From: Acidobacteriota bacterium | GTDB lineage: Bacteria; Acidobacteriota; Terriglobia; Acidiferrales; UBA7541 | DNA length: 63,789 nucleotides | Assembly: GCA_003154775.1 (NCBI GenBank) | Contig: PMES01000037.1 | Span: 1 to 63,789 of the forward strand | Direction: 5' to 3' | Shown: in pieces, positions 1 through 8,000 of the stretch | Layout: the number at the start of each line of letters is the position of its first letter | How positions within the stretch are numbered: the first letter of the stretch is position 1 | Translations under genes and position numbers: made by a program | Notes under the pieces: model-generated | Told to the model about the DNA's origin: nothing | Database searches by the model: none | The model's input: only the letters and a program-made list of their open reading frames with translations

Positions 1-50
1 GCGGGTGCGGCGGCTGGCGCGGCTTGCGGTTGTTTCTGTTCCTCTGACAT
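1..50 (-). CDS. N-terminal fragment of a gene leaving the left edge, probably ribosomal protein S18
   Basis: Only 16 codons are inside the window, read from the ATG at 50 toward 1: Met-Ser-Glu-Glu-Gln-Lys-Gln followed by an Ala/Pro-rich stretch. A purine-rich leader (GGAAAGGTAGGAAGG) precedes the ATG. It lies 116 bases downstream of rpsF on the same strand, where rpsR or ssb normally sits. Low-complexity Ala/Pro-rich N-terminal tails occur on S18 of some Acidobacteriota, so rpsR is the likely identity, but no diagnostic S18 residue is visible. The gap 51-166 shows no other gene. Confidence 0.45.
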   Translation of the reverse strand, partial: MSEEQKQPQAAPAAAP

Positions 51-166
51 ACCTTCCTACCTTTCCAAAATGGCTCCGGGCCTAGGCAGCGGAGCTCCAA
101 ACCAAACTCAAACGTTGCCGGCGGCGCGTCGCAGCGCTCACCGGCAGGAATATCCCCGGCCAGCGA

Positions 167-571
167 TTACTTGCTGGAAGCGGACTGCTCGGCCGGCGCT
201 GCTGCCGTCGAACGGCGGGGACGCCGCGCGGCGCGCTGTTCGCGCTTCTGCGCCAGCTTTTTCTGGCGCTTCAAATCCTCGTCAAGCCGCACGGTCTGGT
301 ACTTGATGACCGCGTCCTGCACGCCCAGCCGGCGCTCCAGTTCGTGCACCAGCTCGCCGTGATTCGTGCGCACCTGCTGGTACAGGTAAATTCCTTCGCG
401 GTGCTTCATCACCTTGTAGGCCAGCTTCCGCGTCCCCCAGTTCTCCGCCTTCTCGATCTTCCCGCCCTTTTCGGCGCAAGCGTGCTCAATCATAGTGAGC
501 ACCTTCTTGATTTCCTCTTCCGGGGTGGCCGGGCGGACAATGAAGATCAGATCGTACAAACGCTCTTCCAT
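167..571 (-). CDS. rpsF: 30S ribosomal protein S6
   Basis: The 134-residue protein has the S6 core: a Tyr-Asp-Leu-Ile-Phe-Ile-Val start strand, the KAENWGTRKLAYKV segment and a C-terminal strand ending in a basic tail rich in Lys, Arg, Ala and Ser. S6 binds 16S rRNA with S18 on the platform of the small subunit. The start at 571 is preceded by GAGGT four bases upstream. The tail of about 35 residues beyond the core (ARRPRRSTAAAPAEQ) is longer than in E. coli before modification and is typical low-complexity extension. It follows pth by 48 bases and precedes the likely rpsR, the usual S6-S18 order. Confidence 0.95.
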   Translation of the reverse strand: MEERLYDLIFIVRPATPEEEIKKVLTMIEHACAEKGGKIEKAENWGTRKLAYKVMKHREGIYLYQQVRTNHGELVHELERRLGVQDAVIKYQTVRLDEDLKRQKKLAQKREQRAARRPRRSTAAAPAEQSASSK

Positions 572-619
572 GATGACCTCGTTTTTCTTCTTCTCGAATT
601 CACCCGATCGCGAGATCGG

Positions 620-1204
620 TCACTTCTCTTCCGCCGGCGGCACCCGCCGATTGAACTTGTTCATGGCCGCCGCGATGCCTTGCGTCAGCAGCAGCTCCAC
701 CGCATCGCCCGCCTCCGCCACCATCTCCGCGGCCACTTCCAGATCGGCCTTTTTCATCGGCCGCAAAACATACGCCGTCAGATCGCTCACCGGATGATCG
801 GGCCCGCAACCCAGCCGCAGCCTCGCAAATTCCGGCGTGCCCACGGCGCTGGTCACGCTCTTCGCGCCATTGTGCGTTCCCGGGCTGCCGCGTTCCCCGA
901 TGCGAATCATGCCCCACGGCAGATCGCGCTCGTCGAACAGAACCAGCAGGTCCGCGGGCTCCAGTTCGTACTTCTCCAGCAGCTCGCGAACCGAAATGCC
1001 GCTCAGGTTCATGTACGTCTGCGGCTTGGCCAGGATCACTTCCTCCCCGGCAACTTTCCCGCGCCCCACCAGGGCCTTGCCTTCCGGCCGCTCCACGTGG
1101 ATGGACGCGCGATTCGCTATTTCGTCCACCGCCAGAAAACCCAGGTTATGCGGCGTCCACTGATATTCCGGGCCAGGATTGCCAAGGCCGACAATGAGCC
1201 GCAT
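620..1204 (-). CDS. pth: peptidyl-tRNA hydrolase
   Basis: This 194-residue enzyme cleaves the ester bond of peptidyl-tRNA released from stalled ribosomes. It opens with MRLIVGLGNPG, then shows the catalytic-His region TPHNLGF, the Asp of FDERDLP and the Asn of GTHNGAKS, all in the order found in bacterial Pth. The ATG at 1204 was chosen because it gives the standard family N-terminus; an in-frame TTG at 1228 would add eight residues and sits closer to the rplY stop. No strong ribosome binding site is seen for either, so translation may be coupled to rplY, whose stop codon lies about 30 bases upstream. Confidence 0.95.
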   Translation of the reverse strand: MRLIVGLGNPGPEYQWTPHNLGFLAVDEIANRASIHVERPEGKALVGRGKVAGEEVILAKPQTYMNLSGISVRELLEKYELEPADLLVLFDERDLPWGMIRIGERGSPGTHNGAKSVTSAVGTPEFARLRLGCGPDHPVSDLTAYVLRPMKKADLEVAAEMVAEAGDAVELLLTQGIAAAMNKFNRRVPPAEEK

Positions 1205-1234
1205 GGTGTGTCGCGCGAAGCCGTCCAAACAGAG

Positions 1235-1933
1235 TTACTTCTTCTTCTCCTGTTTTTCGGCGGGCTCGGCGCCTTCCTCGCCTTCCACTTCTTTCTTGCC
1301 CTTCTTGATGACTTCCGGCTCCGCCGGGACCTCGGCCACAACCGCCGCCGCCTCCACGGGCTTCTCTTCCTCGACGCGCAGCGCCACCACGTGCGCCAGC
1401 ACGCTATTGCCATCGGTGAGCAGCTTGAGCTTGGTCTTGTCGATCGGCAGCTCGTTGGCGCGCAGGCTCTGGTTCAGCATCAGTCCGCTGACGTCCATCC
1501 TGAACTCCGTCGGGATGTCCGCGGGCAAGCATTCCACTTCCACTTCGCGCGTCACCACTTCGTAAACGCCGCCCTGCACCTTCACGCCCGAGGGCTCACC
1601 GAACGTGTGCACCGGCACCTTCACCTTCATGCGCACGTCCATCGCCACGCGCAGCAGATCCACGTGCAGCAGCTTCCCGCTGACGGGATCCACCTGCCAA
1701 TCCTTCACGATGGCGGGTTCCTTCTTCCCGGCAAAGTCCACCTCGAATATTGTGTTATGGCCGGACTCCGACCTGAGGATGGCCGTCAACTGTTTGGTGT
1801 TCACGGCCAGCGAGAGGGGTCCTCCCTTTCCGCCGTAAAGAGTTGCGGGCACGTGTCCGGTTACGCGCAAGCGGCGCGCTTCGTTCTTGCCCCGTTCGGT
1901 GCGGGGCGCCCCTTCGACGATAATCTGAGCCAT
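1235..1933 (-). CDS. rplY: 50S ribosomal protein L25/TL5/CTC
   Basis: The 232-residue protein has the two-domain CTC architecture: an L25 domain (about 1-95, including the RLRVTGHVPATLYGG region that contacts 5S rRNA) and a beta-rich C-terminal TL5 domain (about 96-190). It ends in a highly charged Glu/Lys tail (about 195-232). L25/CTC binds 5S rRNA in the large subunit. AGGAAGG lies about ten bases before the ATG at 1933. It is placed between prs and pth, the classic ispE-prs-rplY-pth arrangement, and is 53 bases from prs. Confidence 0.95.
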   Translation of the reverse strand: MAQIIVEGAPRTERGKNEARRLRVTGHVPATLYGGKGGPLSLAVNTKQLTAILRSESGHNTIFEVDFAGKKEPAIVKDWQVDPVSGKLLHVDLLRVAMDVRMKVKVPVHTFGEPSGVKVQGGVYEVVTREVEVECLPADIPTEFRMDVSGLMLNQSLRANELPIDKTKLKLLTDGNSVLAHVVALRVEEEKPVEAAAVVAEVPAEPEVIKKGKKEVEGEEGAEPAEKQEKKK

Positions 1934-1986
1934 GGCTGCTTTCCCTTCCTGGAATCTCCTCCGGCGTTATTCCCCGCCGGAAAAGC

Positions 1987-2931
1987 TCAAATAAACAGCT
2001 CGCTGATGGATGTTTCCTCGTGAATCGAACGAATGCCGCGCGCGAGCAAATCCGCGACACTCAGGATGGTTACATTCTTCAGCTTCTTGGCGGCTTCCGA
2101 AAGCGGCACGGAATCGGTCGCCACCACTTCGGTAATTCGCGAATTCTCAATCCGTTCGACGGCCGGGCCGGAAAACACGGCATGCGTGCAAGCCGCAAAA
2201 ACCTGCGTCGCGCCTTCGCGCAGCAGCGCTTCGGCGGTCTTCACCAGCGTACCGGCAGTATCGATGATGTCATCCACGATCAGGGTGCTACGCCCCTTCA
2301 CGTCGCCGATCAGGTTCATCACTTCGGTGACATCCAGGTCCACGCGGCGCTTATCCACGATCGCCAGGGGCGCACCCAGCTTTTTCGCAAACGCCCGCGC
2401 GCGTTCCACGCCGCCCGCGTCGGGCGAGACCACCGTCAAGTTCGGCAGCTTCTTGTGGCGGAAATAATCCAGCAGCACCGGCGAGCCGTACAGGTGATCC
2501 ACCGGCACGTCGAAATAGCCTTGAATCTGCGGTGCGTGAAGGTCCAGGGTGAGCGCGCGGCTCGCTCCCGCAGTTTCCAGCAGGTCGGCCACCAGCTTCG
2601 CGGATATCGGAACGCGCGGCTTGTCCTTGCGGTCCTGGCGCGCGTAGCAGTAATACGGCAGCACCGCGGTGATGCGCCACGCCGAAGCGCGCTTAAACGC
2701 ATCAATCATCAGCAATAGCTCGAGCAGGTGGTTGTCCACCGGGTAGCAGCACGGCTGCACCACAAACACATCGGCGCCCCGCACATTCTCGAGCACCTGA
2801 AAATAAATCTCGCCGTCGCTGAACCGCCCAAGCAGCGCCTGGCCCAGCGGCACATCCAAGTGCTTGCAGATCGCCTCGGCCAGCGCCGGATTGGCGGTCC
2901 CCGCAAAAATTTTGAATCGCTCGTCGTTCAC
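1987..2931 (-). CDS. prs: ribose-phosphate pyrophosphokinase (PRPP synthetase)
   Basis: The enzyme makes PRPP from ribose 5-phosphate and ATP for nucleotide, His and Trp synthesis. The 314-residue product shows the FSDGEIYFQVLENVRG nucleotide-binding region, the RQDRK flexible loop, the DLHAPQIQGYF His segment and the PRPP loop VDDIIDTAGT. I chose the GTG at 2931, which has GGAG upstream and gives the family length (about 315). An in-frame ATG at 2997 would add 22 residues (Pro/Ser-rich, unlike the family) and would translate through the hairpin at 2947-2965. It is followed by rplY. Confidence 0.93.
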   Translation of the reverse strand: MNDERFKIFAGTANPALAEAICKHLDVPLGQALLGRFSDGEIYFQVLENVRGADVFVVQPCCYPVDNHLLELLLMIDAFKRASAWRITAVLPYYCYARQDRKDKPRVPISAKLVADLLETAGASRALTLDLHAPQIQGYFDVPVDHLYGSPVLLDYFRHKKLPNLTVVSPDAGGVERARAFAKKLGAPLAIVDKRRVDLDVTEVMNLIGDVKGRSTLIVDDIIDTAGTLVKTAEALLREGATQVFAACTHAVFSGPAVERIENSRITEVVATDSVPLSEAAKKLKNVTILSVADLLARGIRSIHEETSISELFI

Positions 2932-2946
2932 GCCGCGCTCACTCCG

Positions 2947-2965
2947 GTCACCGCTCTGCGGTGAC
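2947..2965 (-). promoter_or_regulatory. 8-bp perfect hairpin just upstream of the prs ribosome binding site
   Basis: The arms GTCACCGC and GCGGTGAC are separated by a 3-base loop, and the structure ends 15 bases before the prs GTG start, touching the GGAG sequence region. In the mRNA it could modulate access to the prs start or mark a processing site. It has no U-tract, so a simple terminator is unlikely. The role is inference. Confidence 0.35.
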
Positions 2966-3043
2966 GCGTCTGACGGAAAATGGCCCGGACTGGGCAATGT
3001 GCAATAAGGAATGGGAAGTCAGAAAGCGGAGCAACGCTGCGGA

Positions 3044-3955
3044 TCAACCGGCCCAGGCGCCTTTCGTCAAGCGCTGATACCTGGCCCGCGAGAGTGTCTC
3101 GCAGACGAAGGCCTGGTCGCGCGGAAACCCGACAACGGCTCGGCGCGCCTTTGCTGGGCTCGGGAACACTCCAAACACCGCCGAACCGCTACCCGCCAGC
3201 AAGGCTTCTGACGCCCCTCCACGGAGCAACGCCCGCTTGATTTGCGCAAGCCGGGGATGACGCTGGAAGACCGCCACTTCAAAATCGTTCCAGAGGCTCT
3301 CTTCCTGCGCGCTCCAACACAGAGCACAGAACCTAAACAGTTTATGGTTCGCCGCCGATTTTGTCAACGAAGCCAGGTCCGGCGCATGCAGCCAGCGGTA
3401 GGCATCCGGCGTCGGCACGTGGATCTCTTTCGGCGAAACGATCAGCAGCGTACGCCTCTCCAGGTCCGGCAGAGGATAGATTTCATCGCCCTTGCTTACG
3501 CCCAGCGCGCGCCCTCCAAACAGAAAGAACGGCACATCGGCGCCAAGTTCCGCGGCGATTTTCAGCAGCCGCACCGGCTCGATGCGCTTGCGCGTGAATT
3601 GCAGGTACCCGAGCAGCGCCGCCGCGGCGTCGCTCGACCCGCCTCCCAGCCCGCGCCCCGCAGGGATATTTTTCCACAGTGTAATCTCGACGCCCGCGCG
3701 GATCTTCAGTTCTCGCCGCAGGGCATCCGCTGCGCGGTACACCAAATTCTTCTCCGCGCTCTCCCGGGAAAGAACCTCGTTCCCGCGGATCAGCAGCGAA
3801 ATCTCCGCTTGGCGGGAAGGCCGGAAGCGCAGTGTGTCGTGGAGGGAAATCGTCTGAAATATGGTGCGCAGTTCGTGGTAGCCATCGGCGCGTTTGCCGA
3901 GGATTTCAAGACGCAGATTGATCTTTGCGTACGCCGGAATACGGACTTCGCGCAT
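3044..3955 (-). CDS. ispE: 4-diphosphocytidyl-2-C-methyl-D-erythritol kinase
   Basis: A GHMP-family kinase of 303 residues that phosphorylates CDP-methylerythritol in the MEP route to isoprenoids. Visible hallmarks are the N-terminal AKINLRLEILGKRADGYH segment, the glycine-rich phosphate loop PAGRGLGGGSSDAAAAL (about residues 98-114) and the catalytic-Asp segment GADVPFFLFGGRA. A C-terminal GSGSAVFGVF motif is also present. The start lies ten bases after the stop of the upstream TPR gene, so the two are probably cotranscribed. The end at 3044 leaves 112 bases before prs, in which no tRNA could be recognised. Confidence 0.93.
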   Translation of the reverse strand: MREVRIPAYAKINLRLEILGKRADGYHELRTIFQTISLHDTLRFRPSRQAEISLLIRGNEVLSRESAEKNLVYRAADALRRELKIRAGVEITLWKNIPAGRGLGGGSSDAAAALLGYLQFTRKRIEPVRLLKIAAELGADVPFFLFGGRALGVSKGDEIYPLPDLERRTLLIVSPKEIHVPTPDAYRWLHAPDLASLTKSAANHKLFRFCALCWSAQEESLWNDFEVAVFQRHPRLAQIKRALLRGGASEALLAGSGSAVFGVFPSPAKARRAVVGFPRDQAFVCETLSRARYQRLTKGAWAG

Positions 3956-3964
3956 GCGATTGTC

Positions 3965-6028
3965 TCAGGGTTTCGAATCGGCCACGGGCGACTTCTGCGC
4001 CACGCGGTGCTTCACCTGGCCCAGTTTTTTTTCGAGTTCCGCGACTTTGTCGCTCTCCAGATCGGCGGGAAGCGAGCGCCGCCATTCCTCCAGCGACTTC
4101 TCCCATTCCGCTGCCGCCAGATCCAGGCGCCCCTGCTTGGCGTAAACGTCGCCGAGATGGGTGCGGATCGTGGGGTCGTGGGGCTCGCGCTCCGCAGCCT
4201 TGCGCAACGCCGCCTCGGCATCCTCGATCTTGTTCTGCTTGAAGTAAGTCCACCCCAGGCTGTCGAGATATGCGCCGTTGAACGGCTCCTGATCCAGAGC
4301 GCGCTGGATCATGTCGCGCGCTTCTTCGAGGCGCATGCCGCGATCGGCCAGCATGTAGCCGAAATAGTTGAGCGCTTCGGGATTCTTGGGATTCACCGTC
4401 AGCACTTTCTTGAATTGCTCTTCGGCCTTGTCGTACTGCTTCTGGCGCTCATAAATCGCGCCCAGCAGGAACCACGTCATCTCATTCTCGCGCGGCTCGC
4501 CCGGAAGCGCCTCGGCCTTGCGCGCCATCTCTTCCGCTTCCTGGTAGCGGTGGCTGCGTTCGTAGATCTGCGAAATGTTCAAATACAGCTCGCGATCGGC
4601 GGCCGTGCCCTTCAAATTCGCCTGCAGCAGCTTCGCGCCCTCGTCGGCTTGCTGGTTTTCGCCGAGCAGCAAGGCATAAGTGGCCCGCACGGCCGCGTCA
4701 TTCGGATATTTCGCCAGCGCTTCTTTTCCGGTCTGCAGCGCCTTGGGCAAATCCTTCGCCTGCCGGTAGGTTTCCATGATCAGCATGCGCGCGCGGCGGT
4801 CTTCCTCTTCGCCCAAGTGGCCCAGTTCCTGGAAAGTGTAGATGGCCGCTTGATAGTTATTCGTATCGCGGTAGAGTCCGCCGAGTTGCTGGTAAAGTAT
4901 GGCCAGCTCGCGGCGACGCGAAGAAAGCACCGTGGACTGCGTCTTGACGCCGGTTACGGCGTCGGAAAGCACGCGGATGGCATCCTCAAAGCGGCCCTGC
5001 GCTTCGTAGATCATCGCCTCGTTGTACATCACCTCGACGGTGCCGGGGGCGTACTGCCGGGCCTTGACGATGCTTTCTTCCGCCTTATCCAACTGATGCA
5101 GTTCGCGGTAAATCTGCGCCATCCGCAGGTACACGTCCGCGTCATCGGGCATCAGATCGGCCAGCTTCTGATACACCGAAAGTGCATCGGGATATTTCTC
5201 CTCGGAAAGAAGCGTCTGGCCCAGGCCGCGCAGATGACCAAGCTCCGAGGGATCGAGATCTACCGCCTTGCGGTAAGCCTTTTCGGCCTTGCCGTATTCG
5301 TGCGTTTGCGTGAACGCATCGCCAAGAAGATCGTCGAGCGTTGCGGAAGGCGAACGGGCAATCATGCCCTCCAGAAGCGAAATCGCCTCTTCGGATTTGT
5401 TCTCGTCCAGGTAGAGCTGCGTAAGCTGCTCGACGGCCGCTTCATTCTCCGGGTCATCCTTCAACATGCCGAGCAGCACCTTTTCGGCTTTGTCCGGCTC
5501 GTTGTGCAGGCGGTAGAGACGCGCCAGCCACAAGGCGGCTTCCTGATCCGTCGAATCCAGGCGGTGGACCTCGCTGTATTCCGATATGGCTTTACTCACC
5601 ATTTCTGTTTGCACGCCGGAGCCGTTGATATCGCCGAGGCTGCGCAGGTAGATGCGCGCCAGCAGGCGGTGCGTGGCCAGATTGTTCGGATCGCGCTTCA
5701 GGATTTCGTTGGCTTCCACCATCGCGTCATGCACGCGCTGCGCCTTCCAGTACATCTCCGCCAGGCGCTCGCCGATGATCGGGGATTGCGGGTCGATGGC
5801 GTAGGCCTTCTTGTAGGCCTCGATGGCTTTGCTGGCCAATTCGTTTTGGCTGGTCAGCTCAAACTGCTGCTCGTAAATATGCCCAAGCGCGAAATTGTAG
5901 TAAGCCTCGGCGCGCGGGGGGAGTTTTTCCTGGGCGGGCGGAGCCGATGGGGAGGGTGACTGCGCCAGCGCTGCCACGCCGCTGAGGGCGGCGACAAGAA
6001 GGGTGAAGACAATTCGGTTGAGCTTCAT
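3965..6028 (-). CDS. exported tetratricopeptide-repeat protein
   Basis: The 687-residue product starts with a signal peptide (MKLNRIVFTLLVAALSG then VAALAQ) and continues with a long array of TPR motifs, each with the W/L-G-A-Y-F-A-P pattern (for example PRAEAYYNFALGHIYE and PKNPEALNYFGYMLAD). By eye at least a dozen 34-residue units fill the protein from about residue 35 to 640. A charged C-terminal stretch follows. It probably forms a periplasmic protein-protein scaffold; no enzymatic motif is seen. The ATG at 6028 has AGGA seven bases upstream and starts directly at the signal peptide; an upstream ATG at 6076 would add 16 residues. It heads the minus-strand operon that continues into ispE. 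Confidence 0.85.
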   Translation of the reverse strand: MKLNRIVFTLLVAALSGVAALAQSPSPSAPPAQEKLPPRAEAYYNFALGHIYEQQFELTSQNELASKAIEAYKKAYAIDPQSPIIGERLAEMYWKAQRVHDAMVEANEILKRDPNNLATHRLLARIYLRSLGDINGSGVQTEMVSKAISEYSEVHRLDSTDQEAALWLARLYRLHNEPDKAEKVLLGMLKDDPENEAAVEQLTQLYLDENKSEEAISLLEGMIARSPSATLDDLLGDAFTQTHEYGKAEKAYRKAVDLDPSELGHLRGLGQTLLSEEKYPDALSVYQKLADLMPDDADVYLRMAQIYRELHQLDKAEESIVKARQYAPGTVEVMYNEAMIYEAQGRFEDAIRVLSDAVTGVKTQSTVLSSRRRELAILYQQLGGLYRDTNNYQAAIYTFQELGHLGEEEDRRARMLIMETYRQAKDLPKALQTGKEALAKYPNDAAVRATYALLLGENQQADEGAKLLQANLKGTAADRELYLNISQIYERSHRYQEAEEMARKAEALPGEPRENEMTWFLLGAIYERQKQYDKAEEQFKKVLTVNPKNPEALNYFGYMLADRGMRLEEARDMIQRALDQEPFNGAYLDSLGWTYFKQNKIEDAEAALRKAAEREPHDPTIRTHLGDVYAKQGRLDLAAAEWEKSLEEWRRSLPADLESDKVAELEKKLGQVKHRVAQKSPVADSKP

Positions 6029-6161
6029 AGAAAGTCCTGGAGAAGTCAGTATCCCATGCGGGAGAAACGCGGTCAAAAGCGAAAAGGCGGGCGTTTCGAT
6101 GGCCGGCAGCAGGACCCAGAAGTGAGATGCGGGGGGGGGGCAAAAAAGGGTTGAGGAGGGG

Positions 6162-6197
6162 TTGCCTTCCTACCGTATTTCTGCAATAATCGAAATA
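6162..6197 (+). promoter_or_regulatory. arsR promoter with overlapping inverted-repeat operator
   Basis: A sigma-70-like promoter can be read as TTGCCT (6162-6167), a 17-base spacer and AATAAT (6185-6190). The perfect inverted repeat TATTTC (6176-6181) and GAAATA (6192-6197), ten bases apart, overlaps the -10 box and the first base of the arsR ATG. ArsR/SmtB repressors bind such AT-rich dyads, so this is the likely autoregulatory site. No Shine-Dalgarno sequence is present and the ATG is only seven bases after the -10 box, which implies a leaderless mRNA. A run of ten G residues (6131-6140) lies just upstream. Confidence 0.6.
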
Positions 6198-6541
6198 TGA
6201 GGAAGCCCGATCTCCTGCTCGTCACCCGATGCGCCGACCGCTTTGCCGCTCTCGGCGCCGAGCCGCGCCTGCAGATTGTGCGTTTACTCCTCTCCGCGCA
6301 CCCTACCGGGATGGTCGCCGGCGAGGTGCAGGAGGAGCTGGGGATTCCCGCGTCCACCTTGTCGCACCACCTGGAAAAGTTGCGGCAAGTCGGTTTGGTT
6401 TCGGTGCGCCGCGCCGGCACCTTCCTCTGGTACACGGCGAACACGGATGCGCTTCGCGAGGTCCTGGGATTTTTGTACGAGGAATGCTGCACGCGCAATC
6501 GCGCCGTCTCCGCGGAATCGATTGTGCAAATTTCAAGATAA
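6197..6541 (+). CDS. arsR: ArsR-family arsenic-responsive repressor
   Basis: A 114-residue winged-helix protein of the ArsR/SmtB family. The helix-turn-helix is around residues 40-66 (GEVQEELGIPASTLSHHLEK) and the wing follows (VSVRRAGTFLWYT). The usual alpha-3 ELCVC metal site is absent. Instead a vicinal Cys pair, C97-C98, lies near the C-terminus (YEECCTR), resembling the C-terminal As(III) site described for the Acidithiobacillus ferrooxidans ArsR type. It heads arsM-arsC-acr3 and most likely represses the whole set until arsenite binds the Cys pair. It is separated from arsM by 15 bases. Confidence 0.92.
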   Translation: MRKPDLLLVTRCADRFAALGAEPRLQIVRLLLSAHPTGMVAGEVQEELGIPASTLSHHLEKLRQVGLVSVRRAGTFLWYTANTDALREVLGFLYEECCTRNRAVSAESIVQISR

Positions 6542-6556
6542 AAGGAAGGTAATGTC

Positions 6557-7399
6557 ATGAGCAACATTCAGGATGCAGTGAAGAAAAAATACGGCGCGGC
6601 GGCAAAACAGGTAGCTGCGGGAAAAACCGCGTGCTGCGGAGGTGGCGCGGAATTGAGCGGCTGCGATCCCATCACGCGCAATTTGTACGACGCGTCGGAA
6701 AAGGCGGCGCTGCCCGCGGACGCCGTGGCGGCTTCGCTCGGCTGCGGCAATCCCACCGCCCTGGCGCAATTGCAACCGGGAGAAACGGTGCTGGATCTGG
6801 GCTCCGGTGGCGGCATCGATGTGCTGCTTTCGGCCAGGCGCGTCGGTCCCACCGGCAAAGCCTATGGCCTGGACATGACCGACGAGATGCTCGCGCTGGC
6901 TCGCGAAAACCAGAAAAAGGCCGGAGCGCAGAACGTGGAATTCTTGAAAGGCACCATCGAGAACATTCCTCTGCCGGACAACACCGTGGACGTCATCATC
7001 TCCAATTGCGTGATCAATCTCTCCGGAGACAAGGACCGCGTCCTGTGCGAGGCCTTCCGCGTCTTGAAACCCGGCGGGCGCCTCGCTGTCTCCGATGTGG
7101 TCATTCGCGGCGAAGTGCCTTCTTCCGTCCGCAAGAGCATGGAGCTATGGGTTGGCTGCATTGCCGGCGCGCTCCAGGAGTCGGAATATTGCCAGAAATT
7201 GACCGCCGCCGGGTTCGAGTCCATCGGTGTCGAGCCCACTCGCGTCTACAAAGTCGAAGAGGCCCGCGAACTTCTCGAAGCCGCCGGGCTCAATGCCGAT
7301 ACGGTTGGCCCGCAGATTGACGGCAAATTCATCAGCGCATTCATCCGCGCGCGCAAGCCCGCGGCCGGTTCCTCCGACAAACCGTCCTGCTGCAATTAG
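6557..7399 (+). CDS. arsM: arsenite S-adenosylmethionine methyltransferase
   Basis: The 280-residue class I methyltransferase converts As(III) to methylated and volatile arsenicals. The AdoMet site is VLDLGSGGGIDVLLSARR (about 78-95) with the acidic residue of YGLDMT. The three Cys that coordinate As(III) in ArsM are present: C63 (SLGCGNP), C151 (SNCVINL) and C201 (GCIAGAL). An N-terminal Cys pair C26-C27 and a C-terminal Cys pair (PSCCN) are additional. AGGAAGG lies eight bases upstream of the start. It is the second gene of the arsenic operon. Confidence 0.95.
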   Translation: MSNIQDAVKKKYGAAAKQVAAGKTACCGGGAELSGCDPITRNLYDASEKAALPADAVAASLGCGNPTALAQLQPGETVLDLGSGGGIDVLLSARRVGPTGKAYGLDMTDEMLALARENQKKAGAQNVEFLKGTIENIPLPDNTVDVIISNCVINLSGDKDRVLCEAFRVLKPGGRLAVSDVVIRGEVPSSVRKSMELWVGCIAGALQESEYCQKLTAAGFESIGVEPTRVYKVEEARELLEAAGLNADTVGPQIDGKFISAFIRARKPAAGSSDKPSCCN

Positions 7400-7411
7400 G
7401 GAGCATCCTGA

Positions 7412-7903
7412 ATGCAACCGCCCTTCAATGTTTTATTCCTGTGCACGGGAAATTCCGCGCGGTCCATCCTGGCCGAGGCCATTCTCAATCAGCGGAAAGG
7501 CGCGAATTTCCGCGCCTTCAGCGCCGGCAGCCATCCCACGGGACGCGTCCATCCATACGCCCTGCAGCAGCTCGAAGCCGCGGGCCTGCCCACCGCCGGA
7601 TTGCGCAGCAAGAGCTGGGACGAATTCGCCAAGCCCGGCTCGCCCAAAATGCATTTTGTCTTTACGGTTTGCGACAACGCCGCGAAGGAAACCTGCCCCG
7701 TCTGGCCCGGCCAGCCCATCACTGCGCACTGGGGCATTCCCGATCCCGCCGCCGTCGCGGGCACGGCGGAACAGATCGCGCGGGCCTTTCGCGATGCGTA
7801 CGTCGCGCTGGACCGCCGCATCGGCCTGTTCCTCAGCCTGCCGCTCCCGGTTCTTGGACAAATGGCGATTCAAAAAGAAATTGACCGCATTGGCCATCAG
7901 TGA
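7412..7903 (+). CDS. arsC: arsenate reductase, low-molecular-weight phosphatase fold
   Basis: The 163-residue enzyme reduces As(V) to As(III), the substrate of ArsM and Acr3. The phosphatase-like loop CTGNSARS begins at C11, and the redox Cys residues of the thioredoxin-linked class are C87 (VCDNAAKE) and C95 (TCPVWPG). This is the intramolecular disulfide cascade type rather than the glutaredoxin-dependent E. coli type. The C-terminus is longer than in S. aureus pI258 ArsC (131 residues). GGGAG precedes the start, and arsM ends 12 bases upstream. Confidence 0.93.
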   Translation: MQPPFNVLFLCTGNSARSILAEAILNQRKGANFRAFSAGSHPTGRVHPYALQQLEAAGLPTAGLRSKSWDEFAKPGSPKMHFVFTVCDNAAKETCPVWPGQPITAHWGIPDPAAVAGTAEQIARAFRDAYVALDRRIGLFLSLPLPVLGQMAIQKEIDRIGHQ

Positions 7904-8000
7904 TAACGCTGCACGCGGATAATGGCGTGCTTCGACTCGCAGCAACTAGTAGAGAGTGCCTGTTCGAGCAGCTTCGGGTGGGCTATGAAGGGGTTTACAG

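Noticed and set aside
344-2023. 559-residue open frame antisense to rpsF, pth and rplY
   Set aside because: Exact antisense of three conserved genes; His/Arg-rich composition typical of GC-rich shadow frames.
2932-3043. Search for a tRNA(Gln) between ispE and prs
   Set aside because: Some bacteria have one there, but no cloverleaf with a T-arm GTTCRA sequence was seen.
3242-5959. 905-residue plus-strand open frame antisense to ispE and the TPR gene
   Set aside because: Opposite strand of a repeat-rich TPR gene; no motif and low-complexity composition.
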